Shown piece by piece: positions 36,076-46,344 of a stretch of DNA of 64,000 nt (its first letter is position 1; the number at the start of each line of letters is the position of its first letter). This DNA comes from Codonopsis lanceolata (lineage: Eukaryota; Streptophyta; Magnoliopsida; Asterales; Campanulaceae): the NCBI GenBank assembly GCA_013146195.2, contig CM028377.1:9028239-9092238 (forward strand), in the 5' to 3' direction. The notes under the pieces are model-generated. The model was not told where the DNA came from, searched no databases, and saw only the letters and a list, made by a program, of their open reading frames with translations. The position numbers and the translations under genes are program-made.

Positions 36076-37226
36076 TATAAAGCATTGTGGTTGAATGCTG
36101 TCGATGATTGGCTTATGTAGCTTTTGATGATGCTGCTGAAGATCTTTGGGATGTGGTCCTTGGCAAGATGCTGGAAGAACATTTATACTTTTCCAAGGGC
36201 TAATGCGGCAGAAGACCTGATAAGATGCAGTAAAAGGATGCAAACAAAAGATGCAAGCATGCGAATGAAACTTTTATTTTTCTTAAAAAAATGGACTCTT
36301 GAATGTGCAATGTGTGTCATCTGTTTCTCAAACATGTTAAGACAAGATAAGGCAAGGTGATGGAAATGTAATATAAGAGTTTGAGATGTGGCTTTTGGTT
36401 GGCTTTGACTGGTTAATTGGTTATGAGTATAGGAGTTGATGGTGATATTTGAGATGGAGGTGGGTGAAGTTTAGGGTTGTCTTTCATTCTTTTGACTAGT
36501 GCATCATTCAAGAAAGGAATTCAATCAGGATTAGTGAGTCCTACTAATCAACGCCTCGAGGGATCACTTTTTCTTCTTCTTTTTTTTTTCTTTGTTTTTC
36601 TTTGTTTTTCTTTTTATTTTCTTTATTTTCTTTATTTTTTGCTCTAACTTTTGACTAGGCCGCCCTTTCGGGTTTTCAACCTAACGAGCTTTTACCTCAA
36701 AGGGAGCTGGTCTTTCAATGCATGTGAAGGTAAACCACTTATTCTTAAGGGATCAAGCCTTTGCAGCTTCTTCGTTTCTTCAGGCGAGATGGAGAGGACA
36801 GCTGTTTCTGGAGATGATGAGCCTTTATGTATCCAATGAGTTTGGCGGAAGAAGCCCCGGGATGACTTGATGAACCAAATTTTGTAAAATGGAATGGGAA
36901 AGTTCTTGAAGAGATTAAATAGGGACAGCCCCAGAAAGACTCGATTTGGAGAGGCTTTTGAGGGAGACTGAAATGAATATGCTCAGAGAAAGTGGGACGA
37001 CTCTAATGGACAAAAATAAGAGTCATGATCTAGAATTTATCATCGAGTATCACAAGTTTCATGGACCCTACTTACCATTTATTTTTTGATGATTTTATAT
37101 ATTTTTTAGCAAGGAGTTCTGTCCTGGACCCAGATCACGTTATAACCAATTGAAACAAAACTATAGGTGGCAACTAGGGTAGGGTATAGTGTTTAAGTAT
37201 TTTGGGCTGTGGATTTGGTTATTTTC
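36076..37226 (-). mobile_element. 3' region of element C between satellite and solo LTR
   Basis: Non-coding. It includes a T-rich run (36560-36640) and the text ggccgccctttcgggttttc (36660-36679), the inverse of the block found in E at 47665-47690, a recurrent box of Tat 3' regions. 36895-37226 aligns with 25800-26110 of element B. Confidence 0.6.
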
Positions 37227-38968
37227 TGATGAGTTCATATTTTTACATATTTTTTCCCATGTTTTATTCCCAATTTATATGATTTTCATATTTATTTTGC
37301 CCAAAGAATTGCATTTATTGTGATTTTATTGTGTGTAAGGTACTTGGGCATGAATTCAAGTTTTAAAGGATTAATTCATAGCAAATTGGGAAGATTCAAA
37401 TCAATTCTTGAAGTTTGAAGTCAATTAATCAAGGTCTGTTAGCTTTCCGTTAAGCAATTGTAAAGCAGATGACTGAATTGATAGAAGAAAAGGGTTAACG
37501 GATGCTAACGGACATTAAAGGAAGGGCTAGCAGTGCCTAACGGAACCTCTTTGGACTAATGAAGGACCAAAGTGCAAGACCTGGGAGGGATTGGACTTCG
37601 ACAGCCTTAATGAAGACACCAGGGGCACCGGAGTAACTTATTATTTCCCAGGGGAGGCCGGCGCAAATCTCCTAAAGTTTGTAATCTTTGCGTTGTCGGC
37701 CCAGGAAGAAGCCATGTCGCTCCCTCCACTAGTGTCTGACCCGCGTGCAGCTGCTGGATCCGGGTATGACCCGCGTGCATCTCCAGCCCATCCGCCCTTC
37801 ACCCAGCCCGCGTCCTTCTCTCTACCTAACCCATTTAATCCCTGGGCTCACCCGCGAATTCCCCTTGGTTGACCCTGACCCTGCCGTGACCCATTCCCTT
37901 AAATCTTCCCTATTTTGCCCCCCAAAACTCCCTTGTTCTCCCTTTTTCACCCTTCCTTACCTTGGGCTTCACTCTTGGCATTTTTGGTGGAACAAAAGGG
38001 GGATTATGGAGATCAGTAAGAAGCAGGGAAGAAAGACACACACGGGTGAAGAAGGAAGAAGAGTGGCATCTCCATTTTTTATTTCTTCTTAGCTTGTTCA
38101 TCATCTTTAATTGTGATTTTGTCAAGGAATGCAAAAGGACTTTCCTCCAAATCTCCATTAAAGTATTGTATCTCTCACTCTTTATTTTTAATATCATTAT
38201 GGAATATTTTCTTGGAGTATTGGTGTGTGATTCCTTTTACATTATGAGCTAAATATTTATTGTTAGGATTGTGAGGAATCTCTAAATTTGAAGCATGCTC
38301 TAATATTTTTCTTTCTCTCTCAATATCACTTTAATTTATTTTAGGGTTATTATTTTTTTGTGTTTAATGCTTTTAATTATTTGATCAATAGTTAGATGAT
38401 TTTAGAATTGTTTTGGATCCGCGAGAGCTACCATTACTTTTCGGACTGAGCAATTTAGTTGTTGGTATTTTGTAGCATAGAGATATAGCACAAAATTCAA
38501 TAGTCATTTTAGAGAACTTATTCTTATTGCAATTTACACATTTATCTATAAGATGCGAGAGCCCGTAGGTAGATGTGTAAATTCGGGTTGCTATAAGATG
38601 CGAGAGTCCATAGCGACTAAATTTGTGTTCTTGATTACCCTAGATGAATTATAGGAAATTGAGAGAGAAGATAAATCGAGCATGTGGATAATTGGAATGA
38701 AATTACAATCCTAACATTTTCATCCTTGAGAAAACTCGTCATCAATCACGCGTAGTTGATAATTTTTATTTCCTGCTTATTTTAATTGCTTTAGTTTTAA
38801 TTGCACCGCTAAAAATCGATTGTTTATATAAAGTCATTAAATCCATAATTTTAGTAATTAGGAAAATATACGTCATAATTGTCTCTGTGAGATCGATACT
38901 TGTGCTTACGCACTATATTACTTGTGGACGACCGGGTATTCTTGCCCGTTGCAATTTTCGCCCGTTCA
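37227..38968 (+). mobile_element. Athila-like solo LTR with perfect TTTTC target duplication
   Basis: TGATGAGTTC ... CCCGTTCA, 1742 bp, flanked by ttttc at 37222-37226 and 38969-38973. No PBS or polypurine tract adjoins it, so it is a solo LTR left by recombination. It is related to LTR I (shared 'ctgaccctgaccctgcc' and CT-rich U3) and contains two gatgcgagagcccgtag-type motifs (38552, 38596). ORFs at 37591-38252 follow the GC-rich U3 and are not genes. Confidence 0.93.
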
Positions 38969-38973
38969 TTTTC

Positions 38974-40500
38974 AAAAAGGCGATCAGAAGCGATCATTAG
39001 CTGGCCTTTTAGGCTATGGGTTTGGATGGGAAGTTGATTTCTAGACCTGGTTGTGAGTATGGTTGGGAGATCGGCTTTTGGCTTTGATTGTGGGTTATGG
39101 GGTTATCCAAGAGTAATTGGTCTCTTTATTTATTTTTGTTGCGAGAGAAAGATTTTGAGGAAATCGCTCAGGAGAGGCTTCTTTTCTTTTTCTTCTTCTC
39201 TTTTTTATGCATAGGCCTTTTTTTTTTTTTTAATTTTCAACATTGCACCCTTTTTTTATGCATAGGCTCCCCCCCCCCTTAGCCCCAGTTTTGGTAAGCT
39301 GGATCTTAGAGCTGGTTAGATTTTGGTATACGGTGTATTTGTTCAGGTATTTGGAAGAGGTTTGGTATATGGTTGGAAGCCCCTAGTGTGCTACTAACAG
39401 CTCGATTGCAATGGGTCAAAGATGACCTTTTACCAAGACAGAAGGTTGTCTTATCGAACTAACATTTTTAATGGTTTGTGGGTCCATATTCTTGAAATGA
39501 CTCATTACCAACTCGTGTAGTTTTATCATGTTTTTACATGAGTTGATTCATCATCTTTATATATATATAACAGATACTTTGGCGATAGGTGGTGCTCAGA
39601 GATCAAGAAGAAGACTCGAGAAGCTGATATAGGAGAACTAAGAATTTACCAGACTCAAATATAGATAAATACCTTTCGAAAACTTGATTTGAGGACTTGG
39701 TTGGACTTTTGAAATAATGGAGACCAAATGGATTAGTGAGCATACTTTGTAAGGATGGGTTGTAGACATCAATATGGGTAAAAGAGGCACCCCTGGGTGA
39801 TTTGAAAGCCCAGTCCTGAATTGTTGCTTATGATCATTGAGTCGCCTTCCTTTTTTGGATTTCCCGGCTTTCCAAACTTTTTTGCTTTCTTGGCTTCTTG
39901 GCCTTCCCAGCTTTCCTTTCTTCCATGTCTCCTTATTGGTCTTTTTTTCATGTTTTCTTTTTTATTCTTTTTTTTTGAAGTGGTAGACTTTGACATCTCG
40001 AAGTAGGACTTACTGAGATTTGTTTTTGAAATCGAGAGTGAACGACGCACTAAACAACCAGTGATGCATTTATGAAAGGTTAAGAGAGAAGATGAATTTG
40101 GAGATGACTATTGAGTATAATGGTGAGGAGATTTCATGTCTTTACATATTTTGGAAACCAAAAACACATAGAAAACACCTCCCCTTTTTTTTTTTGAAGA
40201 GTAAATCAAATCATTTGACCGAACCCGAAGGCTGCCTATATTCCTCATTTCGAGGCTCAGGTCATCGTAATTCAACTCTGACAGAGAAATTTTCATGTTG
40301 CTAATCTTTTTTTTTTTTTTGAATTTGAAAGAATAGAGTTTTTTTTTCTTACTTGGAGAGAACGAAATCCTTTTTTTTTTTTTTTTGCAAAAAGAAACGA
40401 TTATATCATATTTTATTTTTTTGAAAGGAAAAGAGAACTAAATATTACACATAATTTTTTATTAGAAAACGCTTTTTTTTTGCGATCCTTGAAAATGGAT
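38974..40500 (-). mobile_element. 3' region of element C beyond the solo LTR
   Basis: Continues the alignment with B: 39280-39545 against 26690-27015. 39550-40500 has poly-T interruptions and no recognised coding text. The long frames (39769-40050) are basic and low-complexity. Confidence 0.5.
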
Positions 40501-40980
40501 GTGACGATTACGTACCTCCGGACAATCCTCTCAGGAGATTAAAGGATAAATAATGAATTCTTTTATTTTTCAGCCCCTACAAAACTATTAGTGGTACCAA
40601 AGGAAAACAACAAAGATCCCAATATGTATAAACATAACACATGATTTAAAGGAAAAAAAACCTTTTGGTTTTGATGATTTTTTCTTAAAAGGTGGAGTAA
40701 CTGGAAAAATGGGTGCACCAAATGGTAAAAATGGGCGACCCAATGGATAAAATGGGCCCAACATCGAACAAAATTGTTCAAAAAGAAGAACGGGCTATGT
40801 AGGAAAAGAGTGGGCGCAGCCCAAAGTCCATTTGAGCGTTGCGCCCATGCTAATGTCATAGTCACTTTTTCCTTTTATGCACTTCACTACTTTCACCTTT
40901 TCTTCGTTTAACACTTAGACCCCCTTTTGTTTCATTCTTGTCTTTTAACTTCATTTAACCTTTTTCATGTTTTTTGGTTT
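40500..40980 (-). mobile_element. Degenerate Tat LTR fragment (U3 side)
   Basis: Resembles the U3 side of LTRs B and C in order: 'acgtacctccgg', 'gggcgcagcccaaag' with 'gcgcccatgc', then a stretch like the 'acttcactacttt..cactt..accc' text upstream. It is cut before the canonical TGTAGACACC end, so its parent is unclear. The 100-residue frame on the - strand (40865-40563) is a by-product. Confidence 0.45.
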
Positions 40981-41880
40981 TTTAAAGAAGAAAAAGACTA
41001 TGCTTGTAAAAAAAACAAATAACTTTGAAAATAATTTCTTTCGGAAAACACTATTTTTTTAGAAGAAAAAAAACATATATATTTCCCTTCTAACTCTTTT
41101 ATTTACTTTTTGGTTTTTGAAACAACCATTTTTTTTTTTTGATTTTTTTGAATAAAACATTCTCCTTTCTCTCTTTTTTTTTTGGAACTTTTTTTTTGAA
41201 AACGATTTTCTTTTTTTTGCTTTGAGAAAATGAGTTTCTTTTTACTCTTTTTTTTTTTAAAAAAGAGATGAATTCTCTCTTTTTTAAAAAAAAAATTTAG
41301 AAAACGAATTTCTCTCTTTTTTTTTTTTTGAATTTTTGTTTAAATTTTGGAAAACAATTTTTTTCTTTTTTTTTTAAGATTGAAAAATATATACATATAA
41401 GAAGCCAAAAAATATAAAAGAGAAAAGGAAAAACAAGCATATTGATATTAAAGGAAAGAAGATTTTTTTTGTGGTTGTTGTTGTTTTTTTTTTGAAAGAT
41501 TTAAAATTATATACTCCCTCCGTCCCTAAATAATCGTCCTAGTTGACTCGGCGCACAGTTTAAGAAAAAAATAATTGACTTGATTATTTATATTGGTTTA
41601 ATGTGTATTTTCCTTTAATGTCCATGTGTATGTGGCCCATAATTAAAGTAGAGTAAAAAAGTAAAGGTAAAGTGGTAAAAGTGATGTTCTAAAAAGGTAA
41701 GTTTCAAAGTAGACAATTATTTTGGGACAGACGAAAAAGGAAAGGAGGATGATAATTTAGGGACGGAGGGAGTACATAAAAGAAGCCAAAGAAATGCAAT
41801 AGAAAAACAAAAAAAATCATATTGATAATCTCAAAGAACGTGAGTCTAGCCCTCTTTTGTTTTAAAGAAAACAATAAGAA
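40981..41880 (-). mobile_element. T-rich leader region of element C
   Basis: Dominated by runs of 6-12 T separated by short purine blocks on the + strand, ending at the PBS. 41385-41460 and 41490-41830 look like a duplicated segment (aagaagccaaa, 'atattgat'), the second copy holding a MITE. No gene. Confidence 0.5.
41514..41772. mobile_element. Stowaway-type MITE 1
   Basis: Terminal inverted repeats CTCCCTCCGTCCCTAAAT and its complement, 259 bp, with TA on both sides (41512-41513, 41773-41774). It has no coding capacity, as expected for a Stowaway element mobilised by a mariner-like transposase. It is close kin of the MITE at 45370. Confidence 0.95.
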
Positions 41881-41897
41881 CCCCAACAGAGCCACCA
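41881..41897 (-). promoter_or_regulatory. Primer binding site of element C
   Basis: TGGTGGCTCTGTTGGGG on the - strand, one base after the LTR end. It is diverged from the form in B by several bases. Confidence 0.7.
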
Positions 41898-41898
41898 C

Positions 41899-42733
41899 TG
41901 TGAGTGCCCCATTTTTTAACCAGATCCGCCCCACTGAAAGGCGGGGTGGTTTCGAAACTTTAAAGCGCGTGGAATACGCACGGCCTCATTTGTGGACTCA
42001 AAATATGAACAACAAAGTCATCATCTTTATTTTAGGGAAAACAAAGAAAAACCAAAAGTAACCAGATTTGTAAAAGGAGTCGGAGGCTAATTTACGAGGT
42101 GGGAAGGGGGGCACCCATCTCGCCCTTTCGGTCTCACAATGGGTTTATCAATATGCTTGCTTTATTTTATACACTTTGGCTCGAAGCAAAACATTTATAT
42201 ATAAAAAGAAATTAATAAGAAATTACTTTACATTTATTAAAGAAAAGAAAAGAAAAGAAAATTACATATGAAATAATACAACTTAGAGAATAATTATAAC
42301 ATTTTTATAAGTTATTTTAAGGATAAAACATTTATACTAATAACAAACTTTATTTACATTATTCGTAAAAGAAGGAAGGAAACTTACTAAATAATAAGAA
42401 ACATAACCATTTCTATATTTAATTTATGTGCAGAAAAGAAGCTACTTAAATTGCAAGAGATTATAACTACTTTACATTAAAGTAAAACAGAAAATAAACT
42501 AATTAAAATAAAAGAAATATATAACTGTTATTACATTTAAAGAAAGAAAGAAAAGAAACTAATTAAACAGAAAGGAAATATAACTATTATTACATTAAAG
42601 TATAAACCGATATAAAACTTAATTAGATATGTAAATTTAATTTATAGATTATAATAGAAAACTACGGGACATAACTTACCTTCCGGGACGTGAGTGTCTG
42701 AACCCGGTATGTCTGGGCTTAAGTCCACTAGGC
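41899..42733 (-). mobile_element. 5' LTR of element C, U3 side deleted
   Basis: Matches 27518-28350 of the 3' LTR, including 'cttaagtccactaggca', where it breaks off into gag of B. About 890 bases of the U3 side are missing. The two LTRs are still very similar over this stretch, so insertion is comparatively recent among the elements here. Confidence 0.85.
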
Positions 42734-43512
42734 AGTTGAATTTTGAAAGTAATATAGCTGAAGGTTGTAGCTTCAATGACCGCGTAGAAAATTCTCTTTT
42801 GTTAAGAACTTTGAGTATTAGTTCTTTGTCGTTCTCAACATTTGTGTCCACTTTTGTGAGGGGTGGAGCCGGAGCATTGTATATATTTGTGGGATTTGCT
42901 GCAGCTGGGTTTATTCCTGAAACCTGCTAATCAGGTACTTGGTAAGCATTTTGCGAAGGTGTGGCTTCTATTTGATGACCAAATTCATTAAATGATAGAT
43001 AAGTCGTCACTTGTCCATGTTGGGCATAGTTTCTCGTGTCCATATGTGGGCTATTTTGGAGGTGATGGGGAATGGAAGACCAACCGGACCAGTGTTTGGG
43101 AAAGGGTAACTTTGGTTTGGTAAGAAAGGGTTAGGAATTTGGTAGTAAGTATTTGGTGGGAGATTGGTGATCGGAAGTTGGCATTTGGTGGAGGATTAGA
43201 GTTTGTGTTTTGGGAAGGGAGGTTGGAACTTTGAGTTTGAGGATTGGGTAACTTGGTATTTTAAGGAAGGTTGATATTTTGGTATGGAGGGTTGGTATTT
43301 GGTGTATTTGAAGGTTTGGTATTTGGGGTGATATTTGAGGTTGATGCTTTATCGGGTCCCACAGGGGAAGGAACATTTTCAATGTTTGGCTTTAAGCTTT
43401 GTATGAGGTTTACTATTTGGCCCACTAGGCGATTGGTTTGTGCACTCAGATTCTGGTCGAACCATTGATGCATAGCAGCAGTAGGAACACAATCAGGAGC
43501 CCCTGTATCTGT
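42734..43512 (-). pseudogene. gag: Gag N-terminal region of element B, part 2 (Pro-rich linker)
   Basis: Homologous to gag D. TDTGAPDCVPTAAMHQWFDQ and LVGQIVNLIQSLKP (43524-43261) correspond to the D text with PAMQQWLDQNL. 43260-42940 carries a decayed Pro/Asn-rich linker, and ELILKVLNKREFSTRSLKLQ (42810-42750) the segment before the core domain. Frames shift several times. It is interrupted at 43513 by an hAT element and truncated at 42734 by element C. Confidence 0.8.
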
Positions 43513-44114
43513 TAGGGGTGGCAAATCGGACGTGCTAGGCTGTTATCGGGCCGGCACGATAACAACACGACACGATAAGCACGAACACAAACACGGCACG
43601 ATAAGCCTATCGTGCCTAATATTAAAACCCGAACACGACACGATAAAAACATGAAAAGCACGACACGGCACGATAGGCACGATAAGCAAAAAAACATGAT
43701 TTATTTAGTCAGGCCCGTTAAGCACGTTAAGCCCAATAACCATTATAAAATATATAATTTTGATTTTTTAATACATATTTTGAAAATTTATCAATATAAA
43801 TAGTCGAGTAGTTTAAAAGTCATAAATTTTCAAATGATAAAACTATGAAATAATCATGAAAATAGTTCGAAAGAAGTGAATAACCCCTAGTAAATTTAAA
43901 AAAATATATATTTAAAACATATATATTTTAGTTATCATGTCTTATCGTGCCTTACCGTGTTTATCAAGCCAGCCCGATAACAACCCATTTTTTATCGTGC
44001 CTTATCGTGATGGCCCTATAACGGCCCGAACCCGATAAGCCCTAGCCCAAACCCTATAATTTCGTGCCATGTTCGTATCGGTCAATCGTGTCGTGCCTCA
44101 AATTGCCACCACTA
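43513..44114. mobile_element. Non-autonomous hAT element with perfect 8-bp duplication
   Basis: 602 bp, TAGGGGTGGCA at the left and TAGTGGTGGCA (complement) at the right. GTATCTGT is duplicated exactly at 43505-43512 and 44115-44122. Eight-base duplications and TAGNGGTGGCA-like ends are hAT hallmarks. Both ends carry many copies of cacgataagcacg-type text in opposite senses; the middle is AT-rich and non-coding. Removing it restores continuity of gag B (MNTDT|GAPDC). Confidence 0.93.
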
Positions 44115-44122
44115 GTATCTGT

Positions 44123-44358
44123 ATTCATAGAAGTTTGTTCATCTTTGGCAGTCATTCTACCCAAATCTGTATCTAAACTGATCTTTGTCCTTGAACTCAA
44201 ATATGTATTCCCTGAACTATCCTCTATTGTTGAATCCAAATCTCTTGTCAAACGACTAGTATTGTCTCTTCCTTTCCAAGTCTGGGCCAGTTTTTTGGAA
44301 AAAGAAAGGTCGAAGGTAGTGTATGAGAAGGCAAGGCTTAAGGTGTTGGTTCACGAAA
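44123..44358 (-). pseudogene. gag: Gag N-terminus of element B, part 1
   Basis: Reads TWKGRDNTSRLTRDLDSTIE and TDLGRMTAKDEQTSMNTDT on the - strand, aligned with IWKGRDSTGRLIRETSAEIR and AAESEQSAMGTDT of gag D. It lies between the hAT element and the SINE-like insertion. Confidence 0.75.
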
Positions 44359-44374
44359 GTACAGTGTGCTTTTT

Positions 44375-44663
44375 TTTTTTTTTCAAAAGGTTGGAGGGGA
44401 CACTCAACCCTGATATATATATATATATATATATATGATGCCTTTGGTGTGGCTCGAACAAATGGTGCCTCTGGTAGGGCTTAAACACTCAACCTCTCCG
44501 TTAAGATAAGTGAGTAGCTAAATGGGGCCTTTGGATAAGACTTTAACAACAACGATGCCTCTGAAGAGGCTTGAACACCCGACCTCTCTACTGAGAGTTA
44601 TAAAGTCCAGGGTGTCTCTAGTGAGACTTGAACACTCAACCTCTCCGTTAGGAGAAGTGAGCA
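44375..44663 (-). mobile_element. SINE-like retroposon with tRNA-like modules
   Basis: Flanked by a duplication of about 15 bases, gtacagtgtgctttt (44359-44373) and gtactagtgtgctttt (44664-44679), with one indel. On the - strand it ends in an A run (T run at 44370-44383). Its body has about three full and two partial units resembling the 3' half of a tRNA, each with a B-box-like GTTCAAG or GTTTAAG (complement of cttgaacac/ttaaacac, at 44481, 44571, 44628). An (AT)n tract occurs at 44412-44436. The multi-unit head is unusual, so the SINE label is an inference. Confidence 0.55.
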
Positions 44664-44679
44664 GTACTAGTGTGCTTTT

Positions 44680-46325
44680 ATAATTAACTTTATTTATTTT
44701 TCCTTAAAATTGATCGGACATGCACATGTTTTGTTTTGACAGTCTGAGACTTTTCTTGGAATAATGGATTCTTTCTCCAGAGTATAAAACCTTCATATTC
44801 CACCTGACTTTCGACTTCCTAAGATTGGACAGATCTCAGGCGAAGGGTCTATACTCTTTCTAGGATCCATCATTCAAAATGGTCTAGGAAAATACCATCA
44901 GAATTATTAATCAGCCCATGTGCATATATTTTTATTCATTTACATATATTTTTGCACCAGGGATTGGTCATTAATTTCGAGATATAAAAACCGATCGTTA
45001 CATGAAGTTTCCTAAAAATATATATATGCTTTTAACGTTGGCTAATGCATTCCTTAAAATTGATCGGATAAGCACATGTTTTGTTTTGACAGTCTGGGAC
45101 TTTTCTTGGAATAATGGATTCCTTCTCCAGAGTATAAAACTTTCGTATTCCACCTGACTTTCGACTTCCTAAGATTGGGCAGATCTCAAGCGAAGAGTCT
45201 ATACTCTTTCCGGGATCCATCATTCAAAATGATCTAGAAAAATACCATCAGAATTATTAATCAGCCCATGTGCATATATTTTTATTCATTTACAGATATT
45301 TTTGCACCAGGGATTGGTCATTAATTTCAAGATGTAAAAACAGTCCATGAAGTGTCCTAAAAAAATATACTCCCTCCGTCCCTAAATAATCGTCCTAGTT
45401 GATCCGAGGCACAATTTAAGAAAAAACAATTGACTTGATTGTTTATATTGGTTTAATGTGTAGTTTCCTTTAAAGCCCATGTGTATGTGGCCCATAATTA
45501 AAGTGGAGGGAAAAAGTAAGGGTAAAGCGGTAAAAGCGATGTTCTAAAAAGGTAAGTTTCAAGCAGGACAGTTATTTTGGGACAGACGAAAAAGGAAAGT
45601 AGGACGATAATTTAGAAACGGAGGGAGTATATGCTTTTAACGTTGGCTGATGCAAGTTTAGGATGGCTTCACCCACTTGGCCCCTTCGTAAGGGGCGCAT
45701 GATGTGATTATTTCGGCCTAAGTTTTCCGGTTCAAGGGTAACAGTAAGAATATCTCTACATGAGTGCGCGTGTGTGCGTTAAATAAAAAGCAGTAAAGTT
45801 TTTTATTCTTTTTGCAGATATAAAGCAGTTATAAAGCAATACAATTTGACCCTTCTTTTTGTTCATTTGTTGATTTTCTCGGCTAATGAGTTTGAATCCC
45901 CGAAAGACGGAGCGAGCTAGCATGACCGTCATTCAGATCAATAAATAGAAAGAAAAATAGGAAAACTATCTATTCATATTAATATCAATTGGTCCTAATC
46001 CTTAAACTAAAAATGACATAATAAAAGAAGATTTACATTTCCAACATGATATAATAATAAATAAACATAAAATTGTGTTCACTTTCCCTTCTTCTTTTTT
46101 TCTTTTTCGGGTTGCACCGGTACCAAAATGAAGCTACTGCAAGATTTCCAGGTTACACGCGCATATATACACATATATATATATGCAATATTTTAACTGT
46201 AAATAAATAAAAACGAACATATTTAGCCAAAAATCTAAAAATAAACTTTTCCATATATATAAAGAACAAAATGAGTCTAGCCCTCCATTTTTTTTTATTT
46301 TTAATAAAAAAATAAAAAAACAATG
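44680..46325 (-). mobile_element. Leader of element B with 350-bp tandem duplication
   Basis: 44702-45051 and 45052-45658 (minus the MITE) are two copies of one segment (tccttaaaattgatcgga ... atgcttttaacgttggct). The same segment is single in D (5740-6105). The remainder to the PBS is AT-rich and non-coding. A third-position or codon signal is absent. Confidence 0.75.
45370..45627. mobile_element. Stowaway-type MITE 2
   Basis: 258 bp with CTCCCTCCGTCCCTAAAT ends and TA duplications (45368-45369, 45628-45629). It sits in the second copy of the leader duplication; the first copy (45012-45030) shows the empty site. Confidence 0.95.
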
Positions 46326-46343
46326 TCCTCGGCAGAGTTGCCA
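46326..46343 (-). promoter_or_regulatory. Primer binding site of element B
   Basis: TGGCAACTCTGCCGAGGA on the - strand, one base after the 5' LTR. Of the three Tat sites here it looks the least altered. Confidence 0.8.
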
Positions 46344-46344
46344 C

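Larger units (their letters stand above)
27518..42734 (-). mobile_element. Tat-type element C, coding-deficient, nested in gag of B
   Basis: Ends: 3' LTR 27518-29241 and the 3' half of the 5' LTR 41899-42733, with a PBS at 41881-41897. No gag or pol is found between them, only the long 3' untranslated region (29242-30926, 35665-37226, 38969-40500), an LTR-like piece (40500-40980) and a T-rich leader. The U3 half of the 5' LTR and about 1 kb of B gag are deleted together at 42734, so only gcggg (27513-27517) remains as a possible target copy. Confidence 0.75.

Noticed and set aside
44430..44670. Cluster of tRNA genes
   Set aside because: B-box-like text is present, but there is no complete cloverleaf, acceptor pairing or anticodon arm; a SINE-like origin explains the flanking duplications better.
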